From assembly GCA_003427395.1 (NCBI GenBank), contig BFEA01000004.1, positions 2,774,862 through 2,801,446 on the forward strand: a stretch of 26,585 bases of DNA. The letters are read 5' to 3'. The translations under genes and the position numbers were made by a program. Positions 10,034-18,968 of this stretch are shown here, in pieces (position 1 is the first letter of the stretch; the number at the start of each line of letters is the position of its first letter). The stretch is from Chara braunii. Taxonomy: Eukaryota; Streptophyta; Charophyceae; Charales; Characeae. Below the pieces are notes generated by a model, which was not told the DNA's origin, made no database searches, and saw nothing but the letters and a program-made list of their open reading frames with translations.

Positions 10034-10600
10034 CGGAACCTTCCCTGGTCCTTGCACGGGCTGGCCACCCGGGACCCGGGCGGCCCGGCTGGTAGCCCAG
10101 CTCTTATATGAAAATTGAAATAATCTTTGACTTTAGAAAGTCAAAATTTGTCTAACTTCCTAAATTAGTAAAAATTCGGATCAGTTTCTCCCTTAGAAAA
10201 ATAGACTTCCCATATTTATACTGACTCAGATATTAACTCAAACATAAAACATGAGTTCTATCAAGACAAAATTTAACAACTTTTTAGATTTGTAGAAATT
10301 TCGGCAGCGCTTCCCGTAGGAGAAGTAGCCTTCCAAAATTTATACCAAGCTAAATACTAAATATGAAATAATCTTGACTTTCTGAAGTCAAATTTTGTCT
10401 AACTTCCTGAATTAGTAAAAATTTGGGCAACACTTTTCCTAAGAAGGTTTTCCAAATTCTTACTAAGTCAGATATAAACTTAGACAAAAGGTTGAACTTT
10501 GAAAGTCAGATTTAGCTAACTTTTTGGTTTTGTAGAAATTTTGTCAGTGCTTTCCGTAAGAGGAGTACCTTTCCAAAATTTATACAAAGCTAAGTATAAC
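9760..10600. repeat. ~123-bp satellite, five units, interrupted by a MITE
   Basis: Anchor blocks like CAGYGCTTYCCGTA occur at 9777, 10182 (degenerate), 10305, 10428 and 10545. Each is followed by a TTCCAAAATTTATA-type block and an ATATGAAATAATC/TTGACTTT block, then CTAACTTCCT. Spacings are 405, 123, 123 and 117. Subtracting the 272-bp MITE and its 8-bp target duplication turns 405 into 125. The period is therefore regular and the array predates the insertion. Confidence 0.8.
9829..10100. mobile_element. 272-bp hAT-like MITE, copy 1
   Basis: The termini CTAGGCTACCA (9829-9839) and CTGGGCTACCA (reverse strand, ending at 10100) are an 11-bp TIR with one mismatch. The flanks CTCTAATA (9821-9828) and CTCTTATA (10101-10108) make an 8-bp target duplication with one mismatch, the size typical of hAT transposons. 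Subterminal palindromes GTGACCCGGGGTCAC (9842-9856) and GCCCGGCCGGGC (9859-9870) flank an AT-rich core with a T-run at 9998-10031. There is no transposase. A second copy lies at 25822. Confidence 0.75.
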
Positions 10601-10881
10601 AAATGACCCCGAAAAATGCGAGAATTGACCTAAGTAAAAAATGGTAGCTCAGGAAATGCAAAAATTGAACTAACTCCTATAGCTCTAGCATGTGGCGAGC
10701 AACTAAAGCAACTACCTGTCAAACTGAAACTCAGACTAAGTAGAGATCTCACTCAGCCACATGCAAGGCCAAACCACAATGATAAGTACTCTCACCATCC
10801 CCAATGTTAAACCTTGTCAAACAATAGTTTATACTCTTTCAATGATTTGTCTCTTATGCCCAACTTACATAGGGCGTAAAG

Positions 10882-11250
10882 CTATGTGACACCCGCGGTC
10901 TAGGCCGCGGACAATTCAGCCGCCGCGGCCTCCTGGCCTAGTTTATGGCCCGATATTTCGGATATGTTTTGGGGGGTCGAAAAATAAGTGAAAAAAAAAT
11001 AAAAAATTAGTTATTGAGTTTTGAAAACCCTACAACCCCATATTTTTGTTTTTTGAATTTGACGTCATTTAGGATTTATAAAAAATAAAAATCAAAAATG
11101 GGTTAAAAAAAATATTATAATAAAAAAATAAAAATAAAAAAGCAGAAATATTTTTATTTTTATTTTTTTGCGTGACTGATATGGAGTCAGACTCTTGTGT
11201 ATGTGCGTGTGTGTGTTTGTGTGTGTAGCATGTGTGTGTCACATGAGCTT
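10882..11250 (+). mobile_element. CTATGTNNCAC family element, copy C
   Basis: It begins CTATGTGACACCCGCGG at 10882. An 18-nt near-palindrome follows at 10893-10910 (CCGCGGTC...GGCCGCGG), then an AT-rich body with the family core CCCTACAACCCCA at 11028-11040. A possible right end is GTGTCACATGAGCTT at 11236-11250, the reverse complement of AAGCTATGTGACAC at 10879-10892 apart from one inserted base. Alternatively it is the left end of a larger composite ending near 14779. There is no coding capacity. Confidence 0.5.
11199..11239. repeat. (TG)n microsatellite, imperfect
   Basis: Alternating T/G with A, C and TT interruptions. Confidence 0.85.
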
Positions 11251-11593
11251 CGCACGAGTACGACACTTCATACCTGTGCTGCTCTGACCAGACACGTCGG
11301 CACACCGTGGGCAAGATGCAAAGCGCGAGGGGCGATTTTTCAATGCGGGGGGGTAAAACCATTCGTGTGTTCATTTGTGGTGAGGGTACTTGTTCAAATG
11401 GACGTAAAGTCGAAAGAAGCCAAATATGCGAAAGCAGTAAGACAAAGTGACGGGGGGGCGCCTCCTTTTTTTCAGACAGACCAGAAGACACACAATAACA
11501 CCCCACAAACAAACGGAGGGAAGAGGGGAAGGCAAAGGACAACGAGGCAAAGGGCAGGGAACCAACACCATAGCATGATAAACCACAACATGG

Positions 11594-11727
11594 CACATGA
11601 ACTTAAGGAGGAACAAACAACGAGGCAACACATAGGTTGAAACGCATTGGGGAGACACATGAACTCAGAAGCATGAGAGGAGGAACAAGCAGTGAGGCAG
11701 CACATAGGCTGAAACGTACGGGAGAGG
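11594..11727. repeat. Tandem duplication, 62-nt and 72-nt units
   Basis: Both units begin CACATGAACT and share AGGAGGAACAA, GAGGCARCACATAGG and TGAAACG in order. The second (11656-11727) has about 10 extra bases after CACATGAACT. This is the likely transcript 3' side of the hammerhead at 11880-11935. Confidence 0.7.
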
Positions 11728-11879
11728 CGGGTGGGCATAAGTACAAGTATCGAAAAATAACAAAGTGACCAGAAGAATAGAAAACAGCAAAAGACAAGCT
11801 GAAGGGTAGAGGGGAGGAGGGTGGGCAAACAAACAACACAAGGCAAGAAAAAATAAAAATAAAAAAAATTGATGATGAT

Positions 11880-11935
11880 AGATTGTTTCGTCGGAGTTGC
11901 ACCGACTCATCAGGAGGTTGAACCCTCGACAATCT
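11880..11935 (-). ncRNA. Type III hammerhead self-cleaving ribozyme
   Basis: The minus strand contains every invariant part in order. Stem III 5' strand AGAUUGU (11935-11929) is followed by the cleavage-site C at 11928, completing GUC. Stem I is GAGG/CCUC with a six-base loop (927-914). The core CUGAUGA is at 11913-11907. Stem II is GUCGG/CCGAC with a seven-base loop (906-890). GAA is at 11889-11887, and stem III 3' strand ACAAUCU (886-880) is fully complementary over 7 bp. Stems I and II are closed and III is open, which defines type III. Predicted cleavage falls between 11928 and 11927, leaving a 2',3'-cyclic phosphate and a 5'-OH, as known for the class. Type III hammerheads occur in plant retrozymes, viroids and satellite RNAs. 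With no plant-virus-like gene nearby, a retrozyme is the best reading. Loop-loop contacts between loops 1 and 2 cannot be judged by eye. Confidence 0.88.
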
Positions 11936-12444
11936 CCGGAATCTCCGTGTTTGATGGTTTGGGTCATGAACCCTTCGACCCTTATTGAAGGTAGACTGTC
12001 CCCAAGGAGAACATAGTAGCAGACAACAATCTTGTGGAGCACCAGGCAACACAGTAGAGGCAACACGACTGCACAATGCCAAAAACGACTGCAAGGAACG
12101 ATATGGCACACAGGACATGCAGCGCGACAACCATGTAGACAACACAAGCAGGGCAGCCACACTGCAAGGGACGATAGGGCGAGTGGACCAGCAGCTCCGC
12201 AACCGTGGAGTGGAGCACACGGCACCAACACCAAGGCAACCAACCTACAAGGTACACAAGCAACAAACACGAAAGGCACGGGCAACGGATGAGGAGCACG
12301 GCAGTGAAGCAGCGAAGCGCAAGGCAACACCAACAACACATCCACACCACGCAACGAACACAACAATTCGCAAAGAGCCACACGCGAAACAAGCGGGACA
12401 GGCAGCAAGGGAGCGATGGAGCACAGACAAGGACGCCCACACAT

Positions 12445-12507
12445 CCAACACGGAGCAAAGCAACACATGACCTACTCACATCACGGTTGAACCCCGCAGA
12501 CTGTTGG
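12445..12507 (-). pseudogene. Degenerate hammerhead, candidate second copy
   Basis: On the minus strand GUC, a GGGGUUCAACC stem-I block, GAUGUGAG and UAGG line up with GUC, GAGGGUUCAACC, GAUGAG and UCGG of the intact ribozyme. CCAACA (12507-12502) and UGUUGG (12450-12445) are complementary at the places expected for stem III. Stem II no longer pairs, the GAAA is missing and CUGAUGA is broken, so it should not cleave. A chance partial match remains possible. Confidence 0.4.
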
Positions 12508-12582
12508 TTCCCACCACCCACTGAGCCAGGGAGTCACTCCTACGAGCATCCGCCATCACCGACAGACAATACAGACATCCCG

Positions 12583-12666
12583 AACTGAGCAGCCCCCATA
12601 AGAGTGCAGTAGGCACTCCAAACAACGAACCACCGACTGTTTGGAACTACTTAAGGGTGCTCAGTT
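12583..12666. repeat. 84-nt imperfect fold-back
   Basis: AACTGAGCA (12583-12591) pairs with TGCTCAGTT (12658-12666), and TCCAAACA (12617-12624) pairs with TGTTTGGA (12638-12645). It lies between the T-poor tract and an A-run. Confidence 0.6.
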
Positions 12667-12743
12667 GGGCATAAAAAAAATACATAGAAAAAATAAAGGG
12701 GAGGACATACAACAGAAGAAAGACTGACATACATAAAACTGAT

Positions 12744-12883
12744 TGTGCGTGTGTGTGTGCGTGTGTGTACACTTATTTGTTTGTTTGTGTGTGTGTGTGT
12801 GTATGTGTGCGCGCGCGTGCGTGCGCATACGTGTTTGTACGCGAGTGTGTGTTTGTGCGTGTGTGTGTGTGTGTGTGCGTGTG
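12744..12883. repeat. (TG)n / (CG,TG) microsatellite
   Basis: Long alternating purine-pyrimidine tract, including a GCGCGCGTGCGTGCG patch with Z-DNA potential. The Cys/Val-rich frames on this tract are artefacts. Confidence 0.9.
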
Positions 12884-14364
12884 CTATGTTGCACGCCCGG
12901 CCGCGGCCGGGGGGTCCAAGTCGGCCGCGGCCTAGGCCGATGGCCGAATAGGCCGGGTTCGGCCTAGGCCGACCAGCCGACTTCGGTGCAATATATAAAT
13001 ATTTTTTCTAATGCATAAAAAAAAAAAATGGGCGTGTAGGGCTAAAATAACCCTACACTCCTGTATTTTTTTTTTTTGGAATCCGACTTTGTTTAAGATT
13101 TTTAAAAAATCAAAAACTAAAATCGATGCAAACAAAATTAAAAAAAATATATAAAGAAAAGCAGGATTTTTTTTTGGTCATTTTTTATCATGAGATATAT
13201 GGTCCGTGAGTTTACCTGTATTTTTTTAGAAATGAATTTATGTTTTTTTGCGGAAGTATGAGGTGTTTTGAAAAAATGCAGATGCAAAANNNNNNNNNNN
13301 NNNNNNNNNNNNNNNNNNNNNNNNNNNNNNNNNNNNNNNNNNNNNNNNNNNNNNNNNNNNNNNNNNNNNNNNNNNNNNNNNNNNNNNNNNNNNNNNNNNN
13401 NNNNNNNNNNNNNNNNNNNNNNNNNNNNNNNNNNNNNNNNNNNNNNNNNNNNNNNNNNNNNNNNNNNNNNNNNNNNNNNNNNNNNNNNNNNNNNNNNNNN
13501 NNNNNNNNNNNNNNNNNNNNNNNNNNNNNNNNNNNNNNNNNNNNNNNNNNNNNNNNNNNNNNNNNNNNNNNNNNNNNNNNNNNNNNNNNNNNNNNNNNNN
13601 NNNNNNNNNNNNNNNNNNNNNNNNNNNNNNNNNNNNNNNNNNNNNNNNNNNNNNNNNNNNNNNNNNNNNNNNNNNNNNNNNNNNNNNNNNNNNNNNNNNN
13701 NNNNNNNNNNNNNNNNNNNNNNNNNNNNNNNNNNNNNNNNNNNNNNNNNNNNNNNNNNNNNNNNNNNNNNNNNNNNNNNNNNNNNNNNNNNNNNNNNNNN
13801 NNNNNNNNNNNNNNNNNNNNNNNNNNNNNNNNNNNNNNNNNNNNNNNNNNNNNNNNNNNNNNNNNNNNNNNNNNNNNNNNNNNNNNNNNNNNNNNNNNNN
13901 NNNNNNNNNNNNNNNNNNNNNNNNNNNNNNNNNNNNNNNNNNNNNNNNNNNNNNNNNNNNNNNNNNNNNNNNNNNNNNNNNNNNNNNNNNNNNNNNNNNN
14001 NNNNNNNNNNNNNNNNNNNNNNNNNNNNNNNNNNNNNNNNNNNNNNNNNNNNNNNNNNNNNNNNNNNNNNNNNNNNNNNNNNNNNNNNNNNNNNNNNNNN
14101 NNNNNNNNNNNNNNNNNNNNNNNNNNNNNNNNNNNNNNNNNNNNNNNNNNNNNNNNNNNNNNNNNNNNNNNNNNNNNNNNNNNNNNNNNNNNNNNNNNNN
14201 NNNNNNNNNNNNNNNNNNNNNNNNNNNNNNNNNNNNNNNNNNNNNNNNNNNNNNNNNNNTAATTTTTAATTATCGGTCGCGTTCGGCCGCGGCCGGGGGG
14301 GCCCCGACCTAGGTTAGCGGCCTCGACCGTGGCCGAACCAGGCCGCGGCCTACGTGCAACATAG
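12884..14364. mobile_element. CTATGTNNCAC family element, copy A, both ends present
   Basis: CTATGTTGCACG at 12884-12895 is the exact reverse complement of 14353-14364, and GGCCGCGGCC lies just inside each end (12899-12908; 14341-14350). The left subterminal region holds perfect palindromes at 12896-12911 (16 nt), 12928-12939 and 12959-12972 (TCGGCCTAGGCCGA). The AT-rich body shares the family hairpin GTGTAGGG/CCCTACAC (13034-13041, 13051-13058) and long blocks with copy B at 26028. The centre is hidden by the gap, so a transposase cannot be excluded. Flanks GTGCGTGTGC and GTGCGCATGT could be a decayed 10-bp target duplication (differences are transitions only). Confidence 0.7.
13290..14259. 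other. Assembly gap, 970 Ns
   Basis: A run of N with no sequence. The open frames spanning it are meaningless. Its true length may differ. Confidence 1.
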
Positions 14365-14407
14365 TGCGCATGTACCGGGGGGAGGGGAGGGAGGACCCCT
14401 CCCCCAC

Positions 14408-14416
14408 CAATCAATT

Positions 14417-14450
<34 letters not shown>

Positions 14451-14468
14451 CCAATCAATCAGTCAATT

Positions 14469-14502
<34 letters not shown>

Positions 14503-14523
14503 AAAAACAATCAATCAATCAAT
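14408..14523. repeat. (CAAT)n microsatellite
   Basis: CAAT units with TTAA and A-run interruptions. In reverse complement it resembles the (TTGA)n tract at 26473, including a TTAA interruption. Confidence 0.9.
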
Positions 14524-14621
14524 ATTTTTTTTCTTTTTTTTTTTTTTAATTTTTTTTTGTCACTCACTGAAAACCACCCCCCAAATTTCTAAAATTTTAA
14601 TTTTCTTGGGGATAGGGTGAT

Positions 14622-14779
14622 AGTGGCCGACGTGCACAGGTGGCGCTCACGCGCCGTTTTTCGGCTCGTGCCCCCGCCTGGCCGTGGGTCGGCCGCTCGA
14701 CGTCGACCGCGGACCCTCGGTCGACCTCCTCGGCCGCGGCCGAGGCAGTGGCGGCCGCGACGGAGGGGGACACATATGC
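14622..14779. repeat. GC-rich palindrome island, possible right end of a CTATGT-type element
   Basis: It contains the 16-nt palindrome CTCGGCCGCGGCCGAG (14729-14744) and several TCGA and CGCG palindromes like those at the ends of copies A to D. It ends GGGGGACACATATG, whose reverse complement (CATATGTGTCCCC) loosely matches the family terminus. The bases GCGTAAAGCT that follow also occur immediately before ATGTGACACC at copy C (10874-10883). Confidence 0.45.
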
Positions 14780-14789
14780 GTAAAGCTAG

Positions 14790-15052
14790 ACCACCCATTG
14801 AATATACACAAACACAGGGCACTACAACTTTTCTCTTCCTTAGGCATGTGACTAGGCAGTCTAGTCTGTCCAACCTAGTCGCCCTAAACTGTTTAAATTA
14901 TCTAAGTTATGTATACTTTTCAACACCTCAGTCTTTTAAGGCAACATATGACTAAACCGTTCAACTTAGAAATTAGATTCAATTTGTGCCTTTTTACCAC
15001 AAATTTATTCATTATTTATACTCTCTTCAGTTTGTCATAAGCTATAGTGAGA
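14790..15052. other. No supported feature
   Basis: AT-rich sequence without recognisable genes or repeats. Confidence 0.4.
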
Positions 15053-15410
15053 CGATCCAAACTGGTTTCAGCATGTGCGTGACTCCAGACCAGACCATCC
15101 AAACTTATGGAAATATGTCAAACCCTTCGCCTGATCTATCCTCTGAATAAACAAGAAGAGTTAAAACCATCCAAACTTATGAAACTTGCTTAACTTCTTC
15201 TTTCATAAACTGAAAAACATTAGAAACCCTAAATAAAACAAGGCAACCAAGTCATCCAAACTTATAGAAACTTGCTTGGTCCTTGAAAAGAGAATCACAA
15301 ACAACCCTCAGGCTCACAAAGTTAGAGCAACCGGACCATCCAAACTTATGGAAACATGTTTGGTCCTCCAGACAATCAAAATAAATATAGCAATGAGCCG
15401 TCCAACTTAA
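15053..15410. repeat. Decayed ~84-nt tandem repeat, about six units
   Basis: The block CCATCCAAACTTATGGAAAC, in varying states, starts at about 15053, 15095, 15167, 15252, 15336 and 15398. The three best units also share CTTGCTT or CATGTTTGGTCCT behind it. The two cleanest spacings are 85 and 84. Confidence 0.65.
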
Positions 15411-18400
15411 TACAATTCCCAGCCTTTGGTTAACCCAGTCAAACGTAAACAAACCATCTTCCTCCGACCTTTCCTACAAATGCAAACGCACTTACAATCT
15501 GCTTTCGCACAACCAACAAAGCTGAAACTGAAATTGGGCATGCCTTCCTTTACTTAAAATCTGATTTATATCTTGAAAGTTAAACATAAAGTCAAATAGG
15601 GAAGCATGTAGTATACTCAGTCAAACTGTAGCAAGATATACAAATATGGGTTATAACTGGTTCATAGAGGGAAAACGGGATGCCTCCATAACTCCTCCCG
15701 AGTTTCGGCAGAGCTCTCGCTACTGGTGGGCAAACTCCCCACTAAGTCTTGATGCGGTCCTAGTTGCAATCCCTCCTGCCGCCTTCCTCTCGTAACCTTA
15801 GACTAGACTTAGAGTAAGAAGGCGGAAGGAGGAGTTTCAAACTCTCGAGATATAAAAGAGGGATAAACCGAACTTTCAGGAGAGGGCCTTGGTACCTTCA
15901 CGCGCCTGTGGGCCCCGCAATGGCGGCCAAAGTATGAAACAACCATGTCAACTGTAGTAACCTGCCTGCTGTTAACTTGCTGACGACCTTCCAAATCACA
16001 TCAAAACCTCCTCACTCAACGAATTCAGACTATGCGGCAGCGCTTATGACCCGAAGTGTAAGGCCGCGGGCGGTGTGGGGAGGTCTGCTAGCTCGCGACT
16101 CTTCCCTAGCTGCTTCGCACAATAGAACAGACAACGCACCTGCTAACATCCTAGTTTGCACTGCGCAACTAACCTGCTGCAGCCTTGTTCAGCAGCAACC
16201 ACGCTTGCCAGCTCCTTGCTGTTAGGCCCCAAGATCATCGTGCTTCGACGTTCGTGTGCAGGTAAGCCTTGCTATGTTTCTTTCTCTCTCTCCGTACCCT
16301 ACCTCAAGTGCGATCAGATCCATGCAGCGGGGAAGTCAATTCAGACCGCGGCAACCGGGTCTATGAGCAACATGACCGCCACCTATGAGGAACGCATCAC
16401 CTGCGAACAACTTTATACCCACAACTGCAACTTGGCCAGGTAAGCTTTCTCCTTGTTGCTGCCACCGTCCCTGTACCCTGATCGCCCCAATATCAGCACC
16501 CCCTTTCGTTCTGTTTCCTATTGATGGGAAGAACACCGCTCTGTGACCACCACAGTCCTTCACACCAACAACATCAATCGTACTAGCCGCAACATCCGTC
16601 CTACAGGCTGAAACAACAGGCTCCCGAATTGAAACACCAGCAGTGTAACTAGATGCAATCTCCCCTGCTCCAACAGTTCCCCCATTGTGCTCAACATTCC
16701 CCTCAAACAGTGTCAATTTACAACACCCGATTCGGGGCAAAACTGTAGCAACTCACGATCTAGTTCATCGATTGCCTCATTAAACAAACCACTCTAGTGA
16801 CTCTACCAACTAAGAACGACGAAGCATCACCACCCATAGAATCAAGGAAGAACTCTCCATTTGTCAATGCCTGCTACATCCGACGCCGAGGATCTGAAGC
16901 TATCGCATGACACACCGTGACATTCGGGCTTAAACTTCGATAGCTTGCGGGTGTCTTGGCCAACTCGTCCACAAAACTGCGTCTGTAGCATGCCCCCACG
17001 GCTACCTCCCCTGTACTTTTCTCACCATCCCCTCTTGCCTTTCTTTGACTTTCGACTCTCTTACTTCGTCACTCGTTCTCCGCAGGCCGACCTCCTTCTC
17101 CTAAGAAGATAAGGAATGGTTCTGCCAAAGCATAACTGGATTCGTTCCGGATGGCCCTAACCACCATGAGAGACAAGACCGATGCTCTGAGAAAAGTTCA
17201 ACCAGAGCTTGATTGTGACTATAATATTAGCTTGAAGCACTACGTTGAGTAGACCGTACGTACTACGGTCTGACAAGGTAAGGAAACGCCGTAATCCGCA
17301 GGTAGAACAAGGCCAGGATTACGGGCAGTATAGAGGTGGAGACTCAGATCATTACCACGAGGAGCGCAAATCCCCAATTCGAGACAATCGGTCGTGATCA
17401 TGAGCGGGGTGCGCTACTATCAGGCGTCGCCTCACTACTCAGCCACTATGCACGTGAGAATGACGCCGCCGCCTAAACTTCGGAAGCATGCCAGTGCATC
17501 GCCATCGAGCCAGACGTGCGGAGAGGTGGAGAGAGAGTATTTCAAACGATGAGCAACGCCCCGACCAACAGGTAAGTCTCCAACCCCGCGGCTACTAGTC
17601 TCGCGCTACTTCTATTGCTAGAATAAACAAAAAGAATCGGAATGCATCTTGCACTAGAATGTGGAAACATATACTCCATGCTTCAAACTGTTTCCCCGCA
17701 AGCGCAACCTGTTAATGATACAACACGAAAAGTAACCATTAGTCCTCAAGACTAACCCCACCATCCTATTCGCAACCTCCCAAAACCCACATTCAACACC
17801 TTTCCTCCTTTAAATCCGATAAAAAAACGAACAAGATATTCCCGTTTCCCTTTTTGCTCCTCCATAGCTCCGCGCACTATGTTTCCTACTAACTCACTAT
17901 TTTACTAATCTAATACCAAAGCTAACCGTTCCGTCGCACTCACCTCTCCTCAAAACCCCTACTTACAATTCCATTGAGAATCGAGCGAGTTAGACAAATC
18001 CCGCTCCGCCATAGTCATCCGTTGTACATCTCCGCACAGTCTTCTCTACTCTAACTTTTCCTTATCACTCTCCCACCATTCTTACCTATCCAACGGTTTC
18101 GCCCTAGCCCAGAATCCAGATTAGCCTCTCTCCCCTCTCGGTTCTATCAAGGATCGGGTGAGGTAGGCATTCTCCCCTTCTCCATAGCTCCCTCTCGTCA
18201 CTTCCGACTTCACCTGCAAGTATCTGGCGCCATTTACCCATCCGGATTCATCCGCCCCCTTGGCTGCCCCACTTCACTGCCTTAGCGCAGTGGCTCGCCC
18301 GACGACTGCAGCGCCTGATGGAGAACTTCTAAGGGAACCAGCTACCGGGCGGCTCACCCTTACGCCCGCTTCTGACAGATGGTTCGCATGGCAGTATCGT

Positions 18401-18652
18401 TGTCGGTCTTCGCTACGCCGACCCTGCCCCGTTCTGCTCTCTGCTCTAGCAGAGTCCACCACCGCCTCGGGCCCCCAAGAGTCAGGCTCCCGCTCAGGTC
18501 GTGGAATCAAGAACACGGCCTGCTGCAAAGCCTAAGGGTAGGCCTAGATGCCTTGGGCCCGGTGCTATTGTCGGTGGTCGAAGAAACTTGGCACAGAGGT
18601 GAAGGGCGGGTTCCTTGTGAGCAGCCGCAGCAGCCCCCCCTCCCAAAGTGCC
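15411..18652. other. About 3.2 kb without a supported gene
   Basis: Frames up to 134 residues (16336-16740 minus) match nothing I know. Three splice-donor-like AG|GTAAG sites occur on the plus strand near 16261, 16441 and 17571. A basic, Gln/Tyr-rich open stretch at about 17235-17400 (KVRKRRNPQVEQGQDYGQYR) recalls a retroelement Gag tail, but it has no start and a stop just after. A perfect hairpin with an 8-bp stem and 5-nt loop lies at 17251-17271. Exons of a host gene cannot be ruled out. Confidence 0.35.
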
Positions 18653-18968
18653 TCAACCGCCCCTCACTATTGCGCTTGAGTACGGACCGCCTTCTTTCGG
18701 GTCCCAGTGGGCATGCTCACACACAAACTCTCTCGGCAAGTGGTGGGTGGTGGACTGTGCGCACTTAGTGACCCCTGCCACCCTCTCACACTTTGACCTT
18801 TTTGGTCCGACCTTCAAAACAGGCAGAATAGAGGAATTTTTGCCCGGCATCCCGAATACGCAGGAATCCGTAGGTCAACATAGGAGGTGCCCGCTCAAGG
18901 TCCTTCACCGCCGTAACAGCCTCTAAATCCGGCGTCGCGACCAAGTCAAAGAACACCACACAATGCAA
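18653..18968 (-). pseudogene. Possible decayed coding segment of unknown family
   Basis: Two minus-strand frames look like consecutive parts of one protein: DLVATPDLEAVTAVKDLERAP followed by GFLRIRDAGQKFLYSACFEG (18968-18786), then VTKCAQSTTHHLPREFVCEH followed by HWDPKEGGPYSSAIV (to 18653). They switch frame near 18790-18810, where a GRTKKVKV-like stretch is shared out of frame. The mix of residues looks coding. I do not recognise the family, and one indel would explain the break. Confidence 0.3.

Larger units (their letters stand above)
11880..12507 (-). mobile_element. Candidate retrozyme unit between two hammerhead sites
   Basis: One complete hammerhead (11880-11935) and one degenerate candidate (12445-12507) are in the same orientation. 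Their predicted cleavage positions, 11928 and 12499, are 571 nt apart, close to the roughly 0.6-1 kb monomers known for plant retrozymes. The interval has no coherent gene and is strikingly poor in T on the plus strand. Long terminal repeats, a tRNA primer-binding site and a polypurine tract were not identified, and the sequences around the two sites are not obviously alike. The unit is therefore an inference from spacing and ribozyme content. Confidence 0.4.

Noticed and set aside
11603-12521. Minus-strand frames of 267, 205 and 179 residues, Cys/Leu-rich, and a 161-residue plus frame
   Set aside because: They overlap each other and arise from T-poor, low-complexity sequence that rarely forms stops. 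The hammerhead and tandem repeats lie within them, and no domain is recognisable.
13212-14414. Very long open frames (333-400 codons) on both strands
   Set aside because: They consist almost wholly of N codons across the assembly gap.
15411-17600. AG|GTAAG splice-donor-like sites and a basic Gag-like stretch on the plus strand
   Set aside because: The exon frames between them are broken and no acceptor or homologous protein could be placed, so I did not build a gene model.
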